A DNA stretch of 64,000 nt, taken from assembly GCF_039555335.1 (NCBI RefSeq), contig NC_092642.1, forward strand, positions 13,216,243 through 13,280,242. Reading direction: 5' to 3'. Under the pieces are notes generated by a model. That model was not told where the DNA came from and made no database searches. It worked only from the letters and a program-made list of their open reading frames with translations. The stretch's first letter is position 1. Each line of letters begins with the position of its first letter. The translations under genes were made by a program, and so were the position numbers. Shown here piece after piece: positions 45,984 to 57,054 of this stretch. Source of the DNA: Amphiura filiformis (lineage: Eukaryota; Echinodermata; Ophiuroidea; Amphilepidida; Amphiuridae).

Positions 45984-46473
45984 TCGATCGGACTCAAGTC
46001 CACTTTTTGCCAGACTCGGACAGAAACCGACTCGGTTCGGCTCAAACTTGGACACAGGTCCAATTAGATCCATGTAAAATGTGAAATGATTATCTAAAAA
46101 TGTCAAAATAGATCTCAAATTTGATTCAAAAATTGTTGTCATAATATCCAACATATCCACAAAATTATTTAGATTTATCTGTCACTTCCCAGAATCATTA
46201 CTGTTATCGTTAATGAAATAATTGATAATTAATATTTTGACTATATAAAAATATCTAAAATTTCTTTCATCAGTTCATGGAACTTTCTAATTCATTAAAC
46301 TCTTGAAAGAGAGAAAACATGCACACAGACGTACACCCCATCCATAGGGCTAGGGTGGCTGTGGTTTGTGTGCGTTCACTACTCAGTGGCAGTCACTGCA
46401 CATTTGTCCGGAACATTTTGTCCATCACACAACCATAATATAATTTCTGAAAGGGTGAATTTCTATTAGTATT
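45984..46473. other. No gene seen
   Basis: AT-rich sequence with nothing recognised. Confidence 0.4.
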
Positions 46474-46579
<106 letters not shown>

Positions 46580-47100
46580 TATTTTTCTATAATGTATTTG
46601 AATACATTGCCCAAGTTTACCTTCATGGTGGTTTGGGTGAGTCTTTGTAGTTTAACTAGGGTATGGAAATGACACCTGTGTGGGGTGGGGTTTGACAGTG
46701 GATGTGTATTGGGGGAGTGGTTTGGGGTGGTGTAGTTTTTCATTGTAAAAGAACAAAGAAGAGTCTGACCACAGCATTACTGTGCAGCAGCTTGATTATT
46801 CTTAATTCTCTATTACGAACATGGCAGTGTACATGTATATTTATGAAATATGGTTCAAAATTCTCTTATTTCAGCAAATTTGTATTGTACATTTGGCAAA
46901 TTAGAAGCAAAATCTAGAATTTTTCCCCATTTTTTGGAATGTTTTACCCAATGACGCATTTTTTCAAAATGTTATAATGAATTACTTATTTTTGGTGCAA
47001 ATTTATGTCAATTCACACTGTGGCAGGTGAAAAACAGGTTGAGGCCCGACTTAAGTCCGGACTAGGACCAAAGTGTCGGCCGACAATGCAAAGCGCAAAT
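46580..47100. other. No gene seen
   Basis: GT-rich patch at 46620-46740 (GGGGTGGGG, GGGGGAGTGGTTTGGGGTGG), otherwise AT-rich. No coding sequence recognised. Confidence 0.4.
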
Positions 47101-47101
47101 C

Positions 47102-47312
47102 TAATGGTCAGGGGTCATTGGGCAATGTTCCAGATGGGGTGCAGGGGGCGAAGCCCCCGGAAGCTCCAGGATTTTTGAGATGCAAAACCATCTGACCCCC
47201 CCTTTCAATAACTAAAAAACCATCTGACCCCCCCTTTTTGCCTGACAAAAACCATCTGACCCCCCCATGTATTCTCCCGGCCCCCCCCTCCAGTGGAAAT
47301 AATGAACTATAA
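47102..47312. mobile_element. GGGACCGTTCATTATTT repeat family, copy 2 (inverted)
   Basis: The right end reads, inverted, TAGTTCATTATTTCCACTGG followed by a G7 run, matching the start of 42268-42440. Internally CCATCTGACCCCCC occurs three times. The left end contains GGGGGCGAAGCCCCC, a perfect inverted motif. Confidence 0.7.
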
Positions 47313-47314
47313 AG

Positions 47315-48875
47315 TTTGAGTTTCTCAAAATGAGTTAAAACCTTGTATGAAAACACAGACATTGTTTGCTTGCACAATTAACATACTAGTAGATCCACAT
47401 GCATATCCCTCCTAATTTGATATAGTGTTTCTGCATGTTTTTAAAGATGAGTAACCTCATTGCAAAATAATAAAGCTTGTCAAGCTAACTAAAGATAATC
47501 GGATGATCGTGAGTATAATTCTGAAAAGTTTGCCGCACGCGATGCCAAAATATTATTGATTTTTACGTTAAATGATTTAGATCGGCAAGATAAATTATGC
47601 AAACAATGATGAGAACTACAGGTATTTTATTTACTTCTTTTATGTCTTTAGGAAATATATTATACGCGAATTGGAATAGAAATACACGATACACGAAAAT
47701 ATAATTATGCCACTAAGCTGACAATATTATTTATAAGGTTTCCTGCAGTAGAACGGACGCGCCGCATCTATTGTTTTTTATACCGCAGGCCGCCGACACA
47801 ATTAGTTGTTATCGGCTAATCTGTTTTATCACCAAAAAGTGTGAGACTGATTAATAAACACTATCGCATCAACTCAATACGAAGCCTACCGCGGTAAGCT
47901 TCCAGCACCGATCTATTTACATACCTATTTGGAAGCATGGAAGAACAAACTTGTCACTATCTACTCGATCTGGATGTATGAAACTCAAGTTCACTTATCT
48001 TAAATCATGTTTATATTGTTAATTAACATATAACTGCTAGGGGAAATGGCCTGGCGGGGTTGAAGCTTTTGGATTATAGCTTTTTAAAGCCGATTGGGAG
48101 CCATTCTGGGCTAATAATTTCTTTATTAAAAATGACCCTGAAAATAAGACTCATTTTAAAATCGCTGGTAAATTGGTAAAAATGGTTTAACCATAGACCC
48201 TGGGTTTAACCTAGAAAGGTTTTCGATTTCAACACACCAATAAATGAGCCTAATAGTAGCATGATAAAATTCCTCATGGTAATGTTACATGGGTTATAGA
48301 ACTGTTTTTATACCACGAGAACTTCAGATAACTGTCCTGAAAACATCAGTCGCTCGTCGCATGAAATACACGGCATCACGGCAATCCCCTTTTCCGCATT
48401 AAAAATCTGCACAATCGCCTCGTGTTTTCATACACCCCGTGCGAAAGGACAATCTTTCTCAGTTTCGCGGTATTTCTAGAAAGGAGGGTGCAAGTATTCC
48501 CTGCATATTTTTTTCTACGAAATCAGAATCAGAAGTTATGCTGAAAAGTATAGTCCACATTTATAATAAATCTTCCCAAGAGAGAAAAATCTGATTTTTA
48601 TAAAATGTTATATGAGCTTAAATTCCTTAAAATGTACTTAATTAAAAATTTTAATTAGTATATTTGAAAAACGCTTCGCACAGAGTCGGGGTTTCCCCTT
48701 TTCATGATAAATGAAAACATTGGGCGATCTAAAACATGCTTCAAAGTCTTACCTTTTTAATCGAGTTGTATCAATTTCATGTATATGATCAACCAAGCTT
48801 CATTAATAAAAATAATTATAGTCCTGAAAACGTTTGTGACAATTTTTCCAGTGAAATTGTTTACCGGGTAATAGC
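47315..48875. other. No gene seen
   Basis: AT-rich sequence without recognised genes. A CpG-richer patch near 47745-47800 has no associated exon that I can identify. Confidence 0.4.
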
Positions 48876-48879
48876 GGAG

Positions 48880-49475
48880 AATGACGGCTAACGGTCAATT
48901 TCTATTGGGGGATGTTATCCGGAAAATACGGGCCGCCGTGGCCCGATCATCACACTTGCCGGCGAAAGGGCATAATTCGTGTCATTGCAAAAAGTGTGGG
49001 TTGACCTTGGTGGGACCTATTACGATCGAAAAGTTTAACTTTATATATAATATATTTAATTTTCAAATTTTCATGCTCAGCTAGGTCGGGGCGTGACTAC
49101 ACTGTACAAAATACGGTGTATACCCCCCACACACACACACACCCACACCGCAATCAAAACCAAATTATTTCTGATATATTTCGAGTTAAAATGGTACGCT
49201 GTATGCCTACTTCAAAACATAGCTGATTAAATGATAAACATACACCTGATCGTGTTAATTTCCGCTTTCTCCCCTGCATGCGCACTCTGTCGGAACGATG
49301 TCAGTTTCTATTGGCGTTATCCGGATAATTTCTCCGCCATTATCCTACCAAAAGCAGGATAATCTCCCCGGAAACCTCTCGCCGCTATTATCCGGAGAAT
49401 AGCGGAGAAGGTCAGTTTCTATTGGGTACAATTAATCTCTTATCCGGTTTTTTTCCGGATAATGGCACCAATAGA
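48880..49475. repeat. TTATCCGG / TTTCTATTGG nested inverted repeats
   Basis: TTTCTATTGG occurs at about 48899, 49309 and 49412, and inverted (CCAATAGAAAC) at about 49470. TTATCCGG-type boxes occur at about 48914, 49318, 49390 and 49440, and inverted nearby (CCGGATAAT). The arrangement suggests a miniature element with ends GTTTCTATTGG...TTATCCGG and at least one nested or partial copy. No ORF. Confidence 0.6.
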
Positions 49476-49479
49476 AACA

Positions 49480-50140
49480 CACTATATTTTTTTCGACAAA
49501 TTCAAATTATCCATTTCGTAGGTTGTTATGAGTTGATCACCGATACACCTCCTGATTGAATCGCCGCCCCAATTAACATTGTTTGAGCATTCAATGGTAT
49601 AATGAGCTAATCTGTTAATTCTGTTTACCACTGAAGTGTGTGAATTGTTCTCGATTGGCCGGGATCAGGACTGTGTTTACAACTCTATCCTAATTGCCAG
49701 ATTAAATCAATTACATGGGATTTGGCAGTTCACACATTGGATTTGGCAGCCACAAGTCAATAATATTATAATAATCTGCATCGCATTTGCCACTTCGATT
49801 TTCGTTTTGCCAGCCAGTTCAAATCAAAAACATTTACAATCTACAGTATTTTGGCCAATTCGATTTTCTTTCAATGACATTATTATATTTGGCCACAATC
49901 GACCGCCCTAATTTTGAAAAAGGGAAAAAAGTGTACAAAAGAATACCAACCTTAATTTATAAAAATCCAGAAACATTTTTCACATTTTTCATCTTTTTGC
50001 ATTCTAATTGACCACAAATACGTTTTTAAACAACAAAATTTACCGTTTAAAACAAAACAAAAATTTTAGAAAGACTGCACTTTCAATGTTATTCCCCGTG
50101 ACAAAATTGCTGCTCAGTGTGTTCGTCACCTTTATAGCTG
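49480..50140. other. No gene seen
   Basis: AT-rich. TTGGCAG/TTGCCA-type short repeats occur at 49640-49870 (GCCAGATT, TTTGGCAGTTCAC, TTTGGCAGCCAC). No gene. Confidence 0.4.
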
Positions 50141-50142
50141 TA

Positions 50143-50583
50143 GGCCCGGGGGCACTCGACTTTGGAAGTGACGGGGATCTGCGGACAGCAGTTCGAAAAT
50201 AGGGGTCTTTCGGTGAGAGCCTAGACACCCAAAAAAAGATGGTCTTTCAGTGAGAAAGTCCAAAAAAAGGAATCTTTCCATGAGACTGAGGAAATTCTGA
50301 CCAAAAAGGGGGTCATTCAGTGAGACTGGAAACAATTTTGGGTCAAGATATAAAAGTTGATACAAAACTTTTAAAAAATTTGAAGAAAAATAATGAAAAA
50401 ATGGGGTCATCCAGTGAGAGATTATCAGAAATTTTTTTTGAAAAAAGGGGGTCTTTTGGTGAAAGAAAACAAAAAGAGGGTCATTGGGTGAGAAGGAGTT
50501 CAGTAAAATAAGAAAGGGGGTCATTGGGTGAGAGGGAGTTGAAAAATGCGGGTCAATGTGACCACACATCCCCGTCACCCCAG
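50143..50583 (+). repeat. GGGGGTCATTCAGTGAGA-unit repeat element
   Basis: Opens with GGCCCGGGGGCACTCGACTT and closes with CACATCCCCGTCACCCC. Inside are at least seven degenerate units built on GGGTC(A/T)TTxxGTGAGA separated by A-rich stretches. Frames on both strands arise from the repeat. A known-looking style of GC-ended element with internal minisatellite. Its superfamily is unassigned. Confidence 0.75.
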
Positions 50584-50799
50584 TGGCGTGCACAAAGGGG
50601 GGGAGGACTTTTGTTGGTCATTCGGGGAAATCAAATTAATGGTCACGTGGTCATTTTTGATGAATGATTGAGAGAAAATAACCTCATAGCGCGATGCTAT
50701 TGCGTAGTGATTCGGTAGAAGTTTCATAGCTCATTAATTATTAATCATGCCTGCCGGCACCATTTCCCGCAAAATATCATCATAATACTAATCATGGCG

Positions 50800-51000
50800 T
50801 GTCCGTCCGTCCCTCTGTCCGCGCGCTACCGCGTGCGAGTGGCTCGCTAACGCGTGCTCGCGGTGCGTATCGCGTGCTCGCGGTGCGTATCGCGTGCTCG
50901 CGGTGCGTATCGCGTGCGCGCTATCGCGTAGTGCGCGTAACGTGTGCTCGCGTAGTGCGCGGAGTATACCGACGGGCGCAGTGCGAGCATCGAAAAGCAT
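50800..51000 (+). repeat. CpG-rich minisatellite with 20-bp unit
   Basis: The unit CGCGTGCTCGCGGTGCGTAT is repeated three times in tandem at 50851-50910, within about 180 bp of related CGCGTGCxxGC sequence. CpG density here is far above the rest of the window. No ORF is credible. It could be a minisatellite or a repeat-derived CpG island. Confidence 0.85.
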
Positions 51001-51069
51001 TACAGTGTGGTAAGAAGTTCAGCTACGCGTGAGTATCGTGTTTTTCATCGCCATTTGCCACGTATAATG

Positions 51070-51190
51070 ATTTTTGTAAAAGAAAGAAAGACAAAGAGTA
51101 AAAGAAAGAAAGAAACAATTAAAGAAATGAAGAAAGAAATAGTTCAAGAAAGAAAGAAAGAAAGAAAGAAAGAAAAAGGAAAGAAAGAAT
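51070..51190 (+). repeat. Impure (GAAA)n tract
   Basis: Interrupted AAAGAAAG repeats with a short pure run at about 51147-51175. A lysine/glutamate-rich frame across it is an artefact. Confidence 0.9.
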
Positions 51191-51194
51191 AGTT

Positions 51195-51895
51195 TGATAT
51201 CTGTGTCAAGAACAACAAGGAAGAGAGATGGTCAGTGAGCAAACAAGGAAACTGGTAAAATCATGTGCTCTTTGTTTTGTTTCATTTTCATTTTACCCAT
51301 GTAACCAAAGTTGAGATTTAACACAAATTTCCTTATTTCAGGGAAGCTTGCTGTTATGACAATAATGCAATATAATCGAAAGAATACATTTCAGTTATTT
51401 TAAAGATTCCTTTTCAGTTATTTAAAGATTTTGTTTTCAACCGTGATAACGGATTTTCTGTGGATAAACAGTTGAGTGTGTATATTGATTCAAATTCTAA
51501 GTTAAAACTCGAAAGTTTATTTTAGCAAGTAAATATTCTAATCAAAAACATTTACACAATGCCAGTTTCATTAAAAAAAAATGCACGGTATGCCTATAAG
51601 AAAAAAAGAATTATAAAAGGGGTGATATCAAACAACCTTTCAAATCTTATTTTATAGTATTATATAACATCATAATACTTGTAATACTTGTAAGTTACAA
51701 GTTACGAGTTTTATTAAACTCTATAACTACCTTCAAAAAGGTATGAGAGAATATAATCAACCATACAGTCATTATACACATACAACCAAATCCAAATATA
51801 TAATCAAAATACAAATCCAAATAGATAAAATAAAATACATATAAGATAATACCGTTTCAATTTAACGACTTCAAAATATACGACAATGCATAATA
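51195..51895. other. No gene seen; possible LINE 3' UTR
   Basis: AT-rich. The part just below 51900 probably includes the 3' untranslated tail of the minus-strand LINE fragment (CAAATCCAAATA-type repeats at 51785-51830). Confidence 0.4.
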
Positions 51896-51900
51896 ATAGG

Positions 51901-52245
51901 TTACTCAAATTTTTTCATAACGTATTTGCAGAATTTGGCCAGATTGACCATTTCACTGTCTTTTTGAGAGTTCAAAATTGATGCAATTGTCAACACGTTT
52001 GGTCTATGCTTGAATTGTACTGTCAAATATTTATCTCTTTCGTTAGACATCGATGGGCACTCAAAAAGATAGTGAAATTCGTCACCCACTTGATGTTTTG
52101 TGCATAGAGGGCACAAACGATCTTCTTTGGGGATACCTTGGTACCTTCCAGTGGTGATGGGTAGTTTGTGGTTACCACATCTAAATTTGCAAAGTTTGAT
52201 ACGATCATTCTGGTCAAGAGTCTTGATATAATGTTCAAATTGAAG
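51901..52245 (-). pseudogene. LINE C-terminal domain fragment (CPLC...H...C type)
   Basis: A single open minus-strand frame, without its own ATG, reads IKLCKFRCGNHKLPITTGR, then YQGIPKEDRLCPLC, then GDEFHYLFECPSM, ending NLAKFCKYVMKKFE and a stop. The Cys-x2-Cys followed by His and Cys is the zinc-finger-like C-terminal module of many LINE reverse transcriptases in marine invertebrates. The RT itself is missing because of 5' truncation. It is related to but distinct from the domain at 55402-56196. Confidence 0.88.
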
Positions 52246-52249
52246 ACTT

Positions 52250-52660
52250 GTGTATTATAAGAAAGTCACATTAACTTTCGAAATTTTCTTTTTTATGCTC
52301 TAAATTTTAATTCCAATCCACATATAATCGAATGCTCTAGATATTTGTTGGCCTATTGGTTATATGATATTGGAGATATTTGTGAGACAAGCAGGACAAA
52401 TTTTACAAAAAAGAAACAAGAAGAAACTGAATACGGTATTGATAAATCTGTGATGACGGTCATGCGTGTAGCTAAAATTCTGAAGATGCATGCACGTGCC
52501 GATATCACACCACTTAACATCAATTGAGCGCTAAAAATACACATTAATGTTTTAGGCAAATAAAATTCCAAAATATGGTACGTTTTCTGCCTTTGCTTGT
52601 CACGTGGTAGGCGATGTTGAAGTTGCGATTATATCTTCAAATAAGTTTCAAATGGATTCC
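52250..52660. other. No gene seen
   Basis: A 60-residue plus-strand frame at 52345-52527 has no recognisable domain. Nothing else was noted. Confidence 0.4.
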
Positions 52661-52663
52661 AAC

Positions 52664-52749
52664 AAGACAAGTGGCCGAGTGGTCTAAGGCGCTGGGTTCA
52701 TAGTGTGTCCAAAGTAGTGCGCCGTGAGTTCGAACCCCGCGTCCGCCAA
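52664..52749 (+). repeat. tRNA-like (Leu/Ser type) pseudogene or SINE head
   Basis: A strong A box (GTGGCCGAGTGGTCTAAGGC, as in tRNA-Leu/Ser), a long variable region and a B box (GAGTTCGAACCCC) are followed by GTCCGCCA. The acceptor stem does not pair (AGACAAG against GTCCGCC) and the T stem has mismatches, so a functional tRNA is unlikely. A degenerate A/T-rich tail follows, typical of a SINE. Confidence 0.65.
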
Positions 52750-52869
52750 ACTTTAATGAAGTAAAATTGAAATTTTACTTTAAAAAAATTTCATATTGGG
52801 GAAATGTGACTGGCAGAATTTATGTATGGCGTGGAGTGGTGTGTGCCGATATCTGTAAATAATGATTAA

Positions 52870-53151
52870 GGGACCGTTCACAAACACTTGTAAGGGGGGG
52901 CCTGATGCAAAACAAAATTATCGCGAAAATTTTTCGGGCCCCCCCCCCCTTTTCAGAACTAACAAATTTCAGGCCCCCCCTTTTTTTGACATGAAAATTA
53001 TGGGTCAACCCCATAAAAAAGCATATAAACTAAATTTTTCCAGGAAAATTTGTGGTTATTTTTTTCAGGTTCTCCCCCTTCAGGGTCAAAAATTTTAAGG
53101 GCCCCCTTTTTGCATCAGCCCCCCCCCCTTACAAGTGTTTGTGAACAGCCC
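52870..53151. mobile_element. Harbinger-like MITE, copy 2 (interior inverted)
   Basis: Ends GGGACCGTTCACAAACACTT and, inverted, GGGCTGTTCACAAACACTT, flanked by TAA (52867-52869 and 53152-53154). Compared with copy 1 (24169-24397) the ends match but the interior is in reverse-complement orientation (TTTTGACATGAAAATTATGG). C8-C10 runs are prominent. Confidence 0.85.
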
Positions 53152-53154
53152 TAA

Positions 53155-54225
53155 TTATCAGATCTTTATCATTTATAAAGGCCCATAAAAATTGAAATTA
53201 TTATTGAGAAAGTAAATAGATGCAAAATAAATTGGAGGAAAGAACGCAACTTTATGTGTTTGTCTGGTTTTTTTTATATAATATATCACATAAAGTATAA
53301 GTACTCTAATTTTCACGTTGAAAAAAAAAACCTGTGCTAAAACTCTTAGTCCTGTCTAGCCTATGATTCGAATCTCACAAGTGCCATCCTTTTTCTTTCT
53401 TCTTCATCATCACCAAAATCAATTCATTTAATTAATTAATTGTATTAAATTTAACAATCACCTCATTTTTTTGTGTAAGCTAAAGAAAACTTTCGGGATC
53501 AACAAACGACGTTGATAAAAAAATCTTTGTTTTTTCTCTTTTAGGAAAATTGCATTACATTTAAAAACGAAATGGAAAATTTGGAAAATTGTTTTTTGGT
53601 GCATCATTTTTACACTATCATTGCCTTAAACAATAAACAAAGAAGGCCCGAATTGAATTTGCAAAATTTAAAATGTTACGCGGGTCCACTGACACTTCGA
53701 TATAAGACTTCAGACTCGTAATTTCAGGTAAAGCATGCATGGATTGATATGTTAAAGTCAGGAATAGACCTAAGTCCGTCTTAAATACTGACTTTGGTGA
53801 CAAAATATCACGGGCCCTGCATATGGACTGGCCGGCAGTAATTTTCACAGTCTTTTGGGCCAAGGAACCACATTTAAGCACTGCCTATAATAATCACAGG
53901 CCTATACTTAGGCTTACTACTATCCTGGGCCTACTCAATAACGTACAATTTAAAGTTGTCCAAGTTTTCACTTCTTTTTTCTTTCTTGTCAATCACTAAA
54001 ACTGGTAGGAATTTGATATTGCGTCCTCCACCCTTCAGAAAGTGCCCCTCCCTCAATACTACTTACATGCATAGGCCTACTAAATTACGTGATCTCTTCT
54101 CTCTTCAATTTTTCTCAGTTTCTTTTCTTTTTTCTCTCCTTTCCCCCTTTTGCTACTTGTCAGTCACTAAAGTACTGGGGGAATATGATATTGCGTCACA
54201 CACCCTTCAGAATGTGCCCCCCCCC
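53155..54225. other. No gene seen
   Basis: AT-rich, with a partial direct repeat (TTGATATTGCGTCCTCCACC at about 54012 and ATGATATTGCGTCACACACC at about 54185, each followed by CTTCAGAA and a C-rich run). No coding sequence recognised. Confidence 0.45.
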
Positions 54226-54269
54226 CCATGATCGATGTACATGTTCGCCATAGGCCTACATCCGGCACA

Positions 54270-55025
54270 AGCGCCTGCGAAACCTTCCAAACACCTGCGG
54301 TATATAAACGAAAGAATAACGAACAAACCCAGGGTATATATACAGAACAGTACGATACACACATCTGATAACTTCCGAACATGTGTATTCGGCACACTCC
54401 GTTTCAAGTTTTGTGCATGCACAAAACTTGAAACGTATTGTCGACGGACTAAACAAACATCACCTAACACGAAACGCATTTGGCGGATAATAGCAGGACA
54501 TATGAAGAACATAAAACGAACATTGACGAACACTAACGGATTTGCTAAAATACCATCCGTTTCTTATACTGAAGACCGATCCGGTGTAGTGTGACACTAA
54601 GACGGTCTGGGTCAACGTACATCACCGAATTCAAAAATATGCTATCCGGTGGCGAAATCACCAGTTCGGAAGAATATTTGGGGGTGAAGGCCTCACAGGA
54701 ACGTATTTGCAACGAACACGGGCCGAGTGCAACGAACAAAGAACGAACATGAACGAAATGAGAGCGAACAAACTCCGGCAATATGCAGCACCATACGAAC
54801 ACACATCGGATAAATACCGAACATGTGTATTCGGTACACTCCGTTTCAAGTTTTGTGAATGCACAAAACTTGCCGACGGACTTCACGAACATCACCTAAC
54901 ACGAAACGCATTTGGCGGATGATAGCAGGACATAAAAAGAACATAAAACGATCATTGACGAACAACGGATTTACTAAAATACCATCCGTTTCTTGTACGG
55001 AAGACCTATTCGGTGTAGTGTGACA
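54270..55025 (+). repeat. Tandem direct repeat of about 430 bp with ACGAACA-rich sequence
   Basis: Two units can be aligned through ACATGTGTATTCGG, CACTCCGTTTCAAGTTTTGTG, CATCACCTAACACGAAACGC, TTTGGCGGATxATAGCAGGA, AAAATACCATCCGTTTCTT and CGGTGTAGTGTGACA. These end near 54597 and 55024. Both contain many GAACA/CGAAC boxes. Frames on all strands overlap and have no recognisable product. Confidence 0.88.
54400..54435. repeat. Perfect 36-bp palindrome
   Basis: CGTTTCAAGTTTTGTGCA followed directly by its reverse complement. In the second tandem unit (about 54842-54872) the same site is no longer perfect: one central base differs and the right flank is shorter. Confidence 0.97.
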
Positions 55026-55029
55026 GGCG

Positions 55030-55375
55030 CATAAGGTGTAGTACTGTTGTGATCATTTCGATCGTGGTTCATTACTCAAGTGCGTGATCCCGTTGAGATA
55101 TAACATTACGTAACTTCGATACTGAATAGCAGCATTGATTTAGTTCCATAGGAAAATTGCCGAAACGGCCCCCTTCCGCCCCCCCCCCCCCTCCCCCACT
55201 ATCATTGTTGCACCCTGCCACATGATATATGACTCGCGAGCCACGGTGTCACGGTTCGTGGTCCTTTTTTAGTGTGCATGTGGATCGATATACTAATTAG
55301 GCCTACGCTTGAGTTCATTCTTTTCTTTTATTAACTTACGCCCCTCTGGAATTATTCGAATCAAGCCTTGAAAAA
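55030..55375. other. No gene seen
   Basis: Mixed sequence with a C10 run at about 55180. No feature recognised. Confidence 0.4.
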
Positions 55376-55379
55376 TCCA

Positions 55380-56312
55380 CTGTGTAACCTGAAGTCGTTA
55401 TTTGGACGAATATGAAAGTGTCATGATAGAAAAATCACAGCGCGTCCACATACTTTTTTTACAGATATCTCAAAACACTCCCAATAATGCTGCTGTTGGT
55501 GAATGTGGTAGACTTCCAATTTATGTTACTTGTATGATTCGTTGTGTTAAATTTTGGTTTCAACTTCTAAATATGGACAATAACAGGTATCCAAAAAGTG
55601 CTACCTTATGTTATTGTATCTTGACGACAGAGGTAAATCAACATGGGTAATGCATGTTAAAAACATTCTTTTAACGTATGGCTTTGGCCACGTTTGGTAC
55701 AATCAAGGTGTTGAAAATGAATGTCTTTTTATCTACATATTTAAACAAAGACTTGAAGATGTTGCAAAACAAGACTGGTATTCTGATGTAACTTCACTTG
55801 ATAAGCTACGCACTTATTGCACTTTCAAGTATCAATTGACCCCTGAAAAACTTTTTTTAATGTAAAGCACGCCTCATATAGGCGTTTTTACCTAAATTAA
55901 GGTGTTCCAGTCATATTCTCAAGATTGAAACAGGTAGAAGACTGAAATTGGATTTGGAGGACCGGGTTTGTGATCTGTGCAGGGATGGGAATATTGAAGA
56001 TGAATATCATTTTGTCATGGTCTGCAAGTTTTTTGATAAGATTCGTCAAAAATATCTTCCACTCAGGTACAGATCGGAACCGGGTCCACCAAAATTCATT
56101 TCTCTCATGAGTTCAGATACACCATCTGACATCAGTGGTCTTTCATTATTTGTTTTTCATGCTATGAAGCTTCGTGAAATGATTGAATTTATGTAATTAT
56201 TTCTTCACGTTATTTATATGTCTTCTTCATATGTAATTATTATGTTTGTAGTGCAAAGGGCCAAGGGCCTATATGTACAAATAAATCTAAAACTGGAAAC
56301 TGGAAACATAAT
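55380..56312 (+). pseudogene. LINE 3' portion: C-terminal domain and tail
   Basis: Consecutive frames encode the conserved C-terminal region of a LINE RT: NNAAVGECGRLPIYVTCMIR and KFWFQLLNMDNNRYPKSATL (55402-55650), then DDRGKSTWVMHVKNILLTYGFG and FKQRLEDVAKQDW (to 55865, stop), then LRCSSHILKIETGRRLKLDL, VCDLC, EDEYHFVMVCKFF and a LPLRYRS-type end (stop at 56194-56196). The VCDLC ... HFVMVC zinc-finger-like motif is intact. At least two frame changes and a stop near 55865 separate the blocks. The 3' end is marked by AATAAATCTAAAA and repeated GGAAACT (to about 56307), followed directly by the 13-bp array. 5' truncated and inactive. Confidence 0.92.
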
Positions 56313-56322
56313 GCAATGAATA

Positions 56323-56429
56323 AGTTCGAGTTCGAGTTTCGAGTTCGAGTTTCGAGTTCGAGTTTCGAGTTCGAGTTTCGAGTTCGAGTTTCGAGTTCGA
56401 GTTCGAGTTTCGAGTTCGAGTTCCGAGTT
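56323..56429 (+). repeat. 13-bp tandem array, GAGTTCGAGTTTC unit
   Basis: About eight units, some shortened to GAGTTC, start within 20 bp of the LINE 3' tail. The same unit in opposite orientation forms the larger array at 60497-60735. Because 13 is not a multiple of 3, all frames stay open (FEFRVRVSSSS), so the ORFs are artefacts. Confidence 0.96.
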
Positions 56430-56497
56430 GCAACCTTAACAACATTGGATCATAATAATTTATCATTATTATCATTCTCATTATTATCATTATTTTG
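56430..56497. other. ATT/TTATCATT-rich spacer before SINE
   Basis: Short A/T-rich interval with TTATCATTATTATCATT repeats, between the 13-bp array and the SINE. Confidence 0.5.
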
Positions 56498-56935
56498 TGG
56501 GAGAGCGTTGGCGCAATGGTTAGGGTACTTGCCTTCAGTGCATGAGGTCCCGGGTTCGATTCCCGGCGGTGGCGATTTGCTGGGATATTGACTTGGGAAA
56601 AGTCTGAAATTAATTGGCAACTTCTGTAGATTATATTCAGACTTCCGCTCTCCCCATGGTTCATTTAGAATTGGGTAAATGAATCATGAAAGTACTCCGT
56701 CCTTCGGAGGGGACGTTAAGCCGTCGGTCCCGTGTACATAGAGCCATACCTGTACATGTATCTCGCAGCCAGTTTCGAAAAGAGTAGGGTGTTAACCCCT
56801 GACTGCTCCCCAACCCCGGGTCCCCAACCCGTCCCGGTGTTCAAATGGACCCCAATGGAAATAAGCTTCAATAGAGGCTTTCTTGGGTTATCCAGGGTTG
56901 TCAAAACCCGAACAAATCAAATTAAATCAAAAATC
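56498..56935 (+). mobile_element. tRNA-derived SINE with conserved-looking core
   Basis: The tRNA-related head has an A box (TGGCGCAATGG, 56509-56519) and a consensus B box (GGTTCGATTCC, 56553-56563), correctly spaced for RNA polymerase III. Downstream is a GC-rich body with CTTCGGAGGGGACGTTAAGC and CGTCGGTCCCGTGTACATAG, reminiscent of the shared core domains of metazoan SINE superfamilies. The 3' part (AGGCTTTCTTGGGTTATCC) probably derives from a partner LINE. The end near AAATCAAATTAAATC is not exact. Frames on both strands are incidental. Confidence 0.8.
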
Positions 56936-57054
56936 ATTACAAGAAACAAACCTTCTTTTCTAAGCCTTACTCTCTTATCATTTTAATGTTTCATAATAAT
57001 GGTTTTATAAAAAAATACGTCTTATGATAGTTTTTAATTTCTTTCTGAGCACAT

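Noticed and set aside
45747-46160. 137-residue minus-strand frame
   Set aside because: Crosses a hAT-like element; no recognisable domain.
52664-52749. Functional tRNA-Leu/Ser gene
   Set aside because: A and B boxes are good, but the acceptor and T stems do not pair, so treated as SINE or pseudogene.
54207-54922. Several overlapping frames containing FKFCACTKLET
   Set aside because: They follow the tandem 430-bp unit and its palindrome, and appear on both strands.
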